Positions 5,333 through 5,614 of a DNA stretch of 5,614 nucleotides are shown piece by piece. Made by a program: the position numbers and the translations under genes. The notes under the pieces were generated by a model. That model saw only the letters and a program-made list of their open reading frames with translations. It was not told where the DNA came from and searched no databases. Each line of letters starts with the position of its first letter. Position 1 is the stretch's first letter. The stretch comes from CAYVKM01 sp964452045 (GTDB lineage: Bacteria > Calditrichota > Calditrichia > RBG-13-44-9), in the NCBI GenBank assembly GCA_964452045.1, contig CAYVKM010000146.1, forward strand, positions 1-5,614, read 5' to 3'.

Positions 5333-5524
5333 TTAAATCTCCACCATCTGTCGGTTATATAACATTCTGAGTTTGGAGGTGGCAGGGATTTTGATTTTTG
5401 CAAAAATAAACCGGGTAGAATAGCCTATCTTTGTTAATTTAACGGATAAGTCATAAGCTTCCGGTTTGACTAAAGCAGCCTTTGCTGCTGACCTGACTAA
5501 ATTGCGCTTACATGCATTTAACAC
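5333..5524 (-). CDS. Doubtful 63-aa ORF
   Basis: A GTG at 5524 with GGGAGGG about five bases upstream opens a 63-codon frame ending in TAA. The product is rich in Lys and Arg, has no recognisable motif and no membrane segment, and its first third lies inside an attC-like inverted structure. The good ribosome site is the only support; the G-rich run may belong to the palindrome instead. I do not recognise a family. Confidence 0.22.
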   Translation of the reverse strand: MLNACKRNLVRSAAKAALVKPEAYDLSVKLTKIGYSTRFIFAKIKIPATSKLRMLYNRQMVEI

Positions 5525-5559
5525 CGAGCCCTCCCGGTCAGCTTGATGCCAAAATTAGC
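5437..5559 (-). repeat. attC-like structure at the right edge (candidate 3)
   Basis: On the minus strand, seven bases past a TAA stop, GCTAA (5559-5555) is followed by an arm ending in GGCATCAAGCTGACCGG (5550-5534). Downstream, CCGGAAGCTTATG (5464-5452) pairs with this arm apart from a small internal change and one base unpaired on the first arm, the attC-type asymmetry. GTTAAAT (5443-5437), a perfect GTTRRRY core, follows. The loop contains a separate hairpin AGCAGC/GCTGCT (5474-5489). The first outer core is imperfect (AAT in place of AAC). The length, about 123 bp, is close to candidate 2. Confidence 0.35.
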
Positions 5560-5565
5560 AGGCTT

Positions 5566-5614
5566 TTATCTTAATAATCTTCCATGCAGCAATTCTTTCA
5601 AGTCTCGCCGACTA
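5566..5614 (-). CDS. Possible C-terminal end of an unseen gene
   Basis: From the right edge the minus strand reads SRRDLKELLHGRLLR and then TAA. Fifteen residues are too few for a family call. The amphipathic basic helix, the common stop type and the attC-like core right after the stop make a real gene end plausible. Frames open for 15 codons also arise by chance. Confidence 0.25.
   Translation of the reverse strand, partial: SRRDLKELLHGRLLR

Overview
This is bacterial DNA of low to moderate GC from an organism I cannot name. AT-rich intergenic gaps, -10 boxes of the form TAATTT, and dispersed palindromes of the GTCATTCyG...CrGAATnAC and ATCCC...GGGAT types remind me of uncultivated FCB-group lineages (Bacteroidota, Ignavibacteriota or Calditrichota-like). 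That placement is an impression, not a result. No rRNA, tRNA, transposase, integrase or CRISPR array is visible.

Every credible gene lies on the minus strand, so the window reads from right to left. From the right edge: the possible C-terminal tail of an unseen gene; a dubious 63-codon ORF inside an attC-like structure; three evenly spaced small hairpins; a 143-bp MITE-like element with perfect 19-bp terminal inverted repeats; a thioredoxin-like gene broken by one in-frame TGA; a hicB-hicA toxin-antitoxin pair in antitoxin-first order; a DUF4386 membrane protein; a 555-bp gap holding a promoter, several palindromes and one copy of a dispersed repeat; a class I SAM-dependent methyltransferase; a 55-aa membrane-anchored small ORF; and the N-terminal 308 residues of a secreted DUF4874/DUF4832-type protein that runs off the left edge. 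The small ORF and the DUF4874 gene overlap in an ATGA.

The most interesting pattern is between the genes. The genes are short, functionally unrelated, all in one direction and widely spaced. Three of the stop codons (methyltransferase, hicA, and the partial ORF at the right edge) are followed on the same strand by structures resembling integron attC sites: an AAC-type core, an inner arm such as GCATCAAGsTGA, a variable loop, and a complementary arm that lacks one base. The site after the methyltransferase is the best of them (77 bp, ending in AAGC/GTTAGGT). My working reading is an old, partly degraded gene-cassette array far from its integrase. A second repeat family of about 78 bp occurs upstream of both the methyltransferase and hicB. 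It differs at a few bases, and one hairpin base pair has changed on both sides. These are pattern-based inferences; a folding search and a search of the parent genome would decide them.
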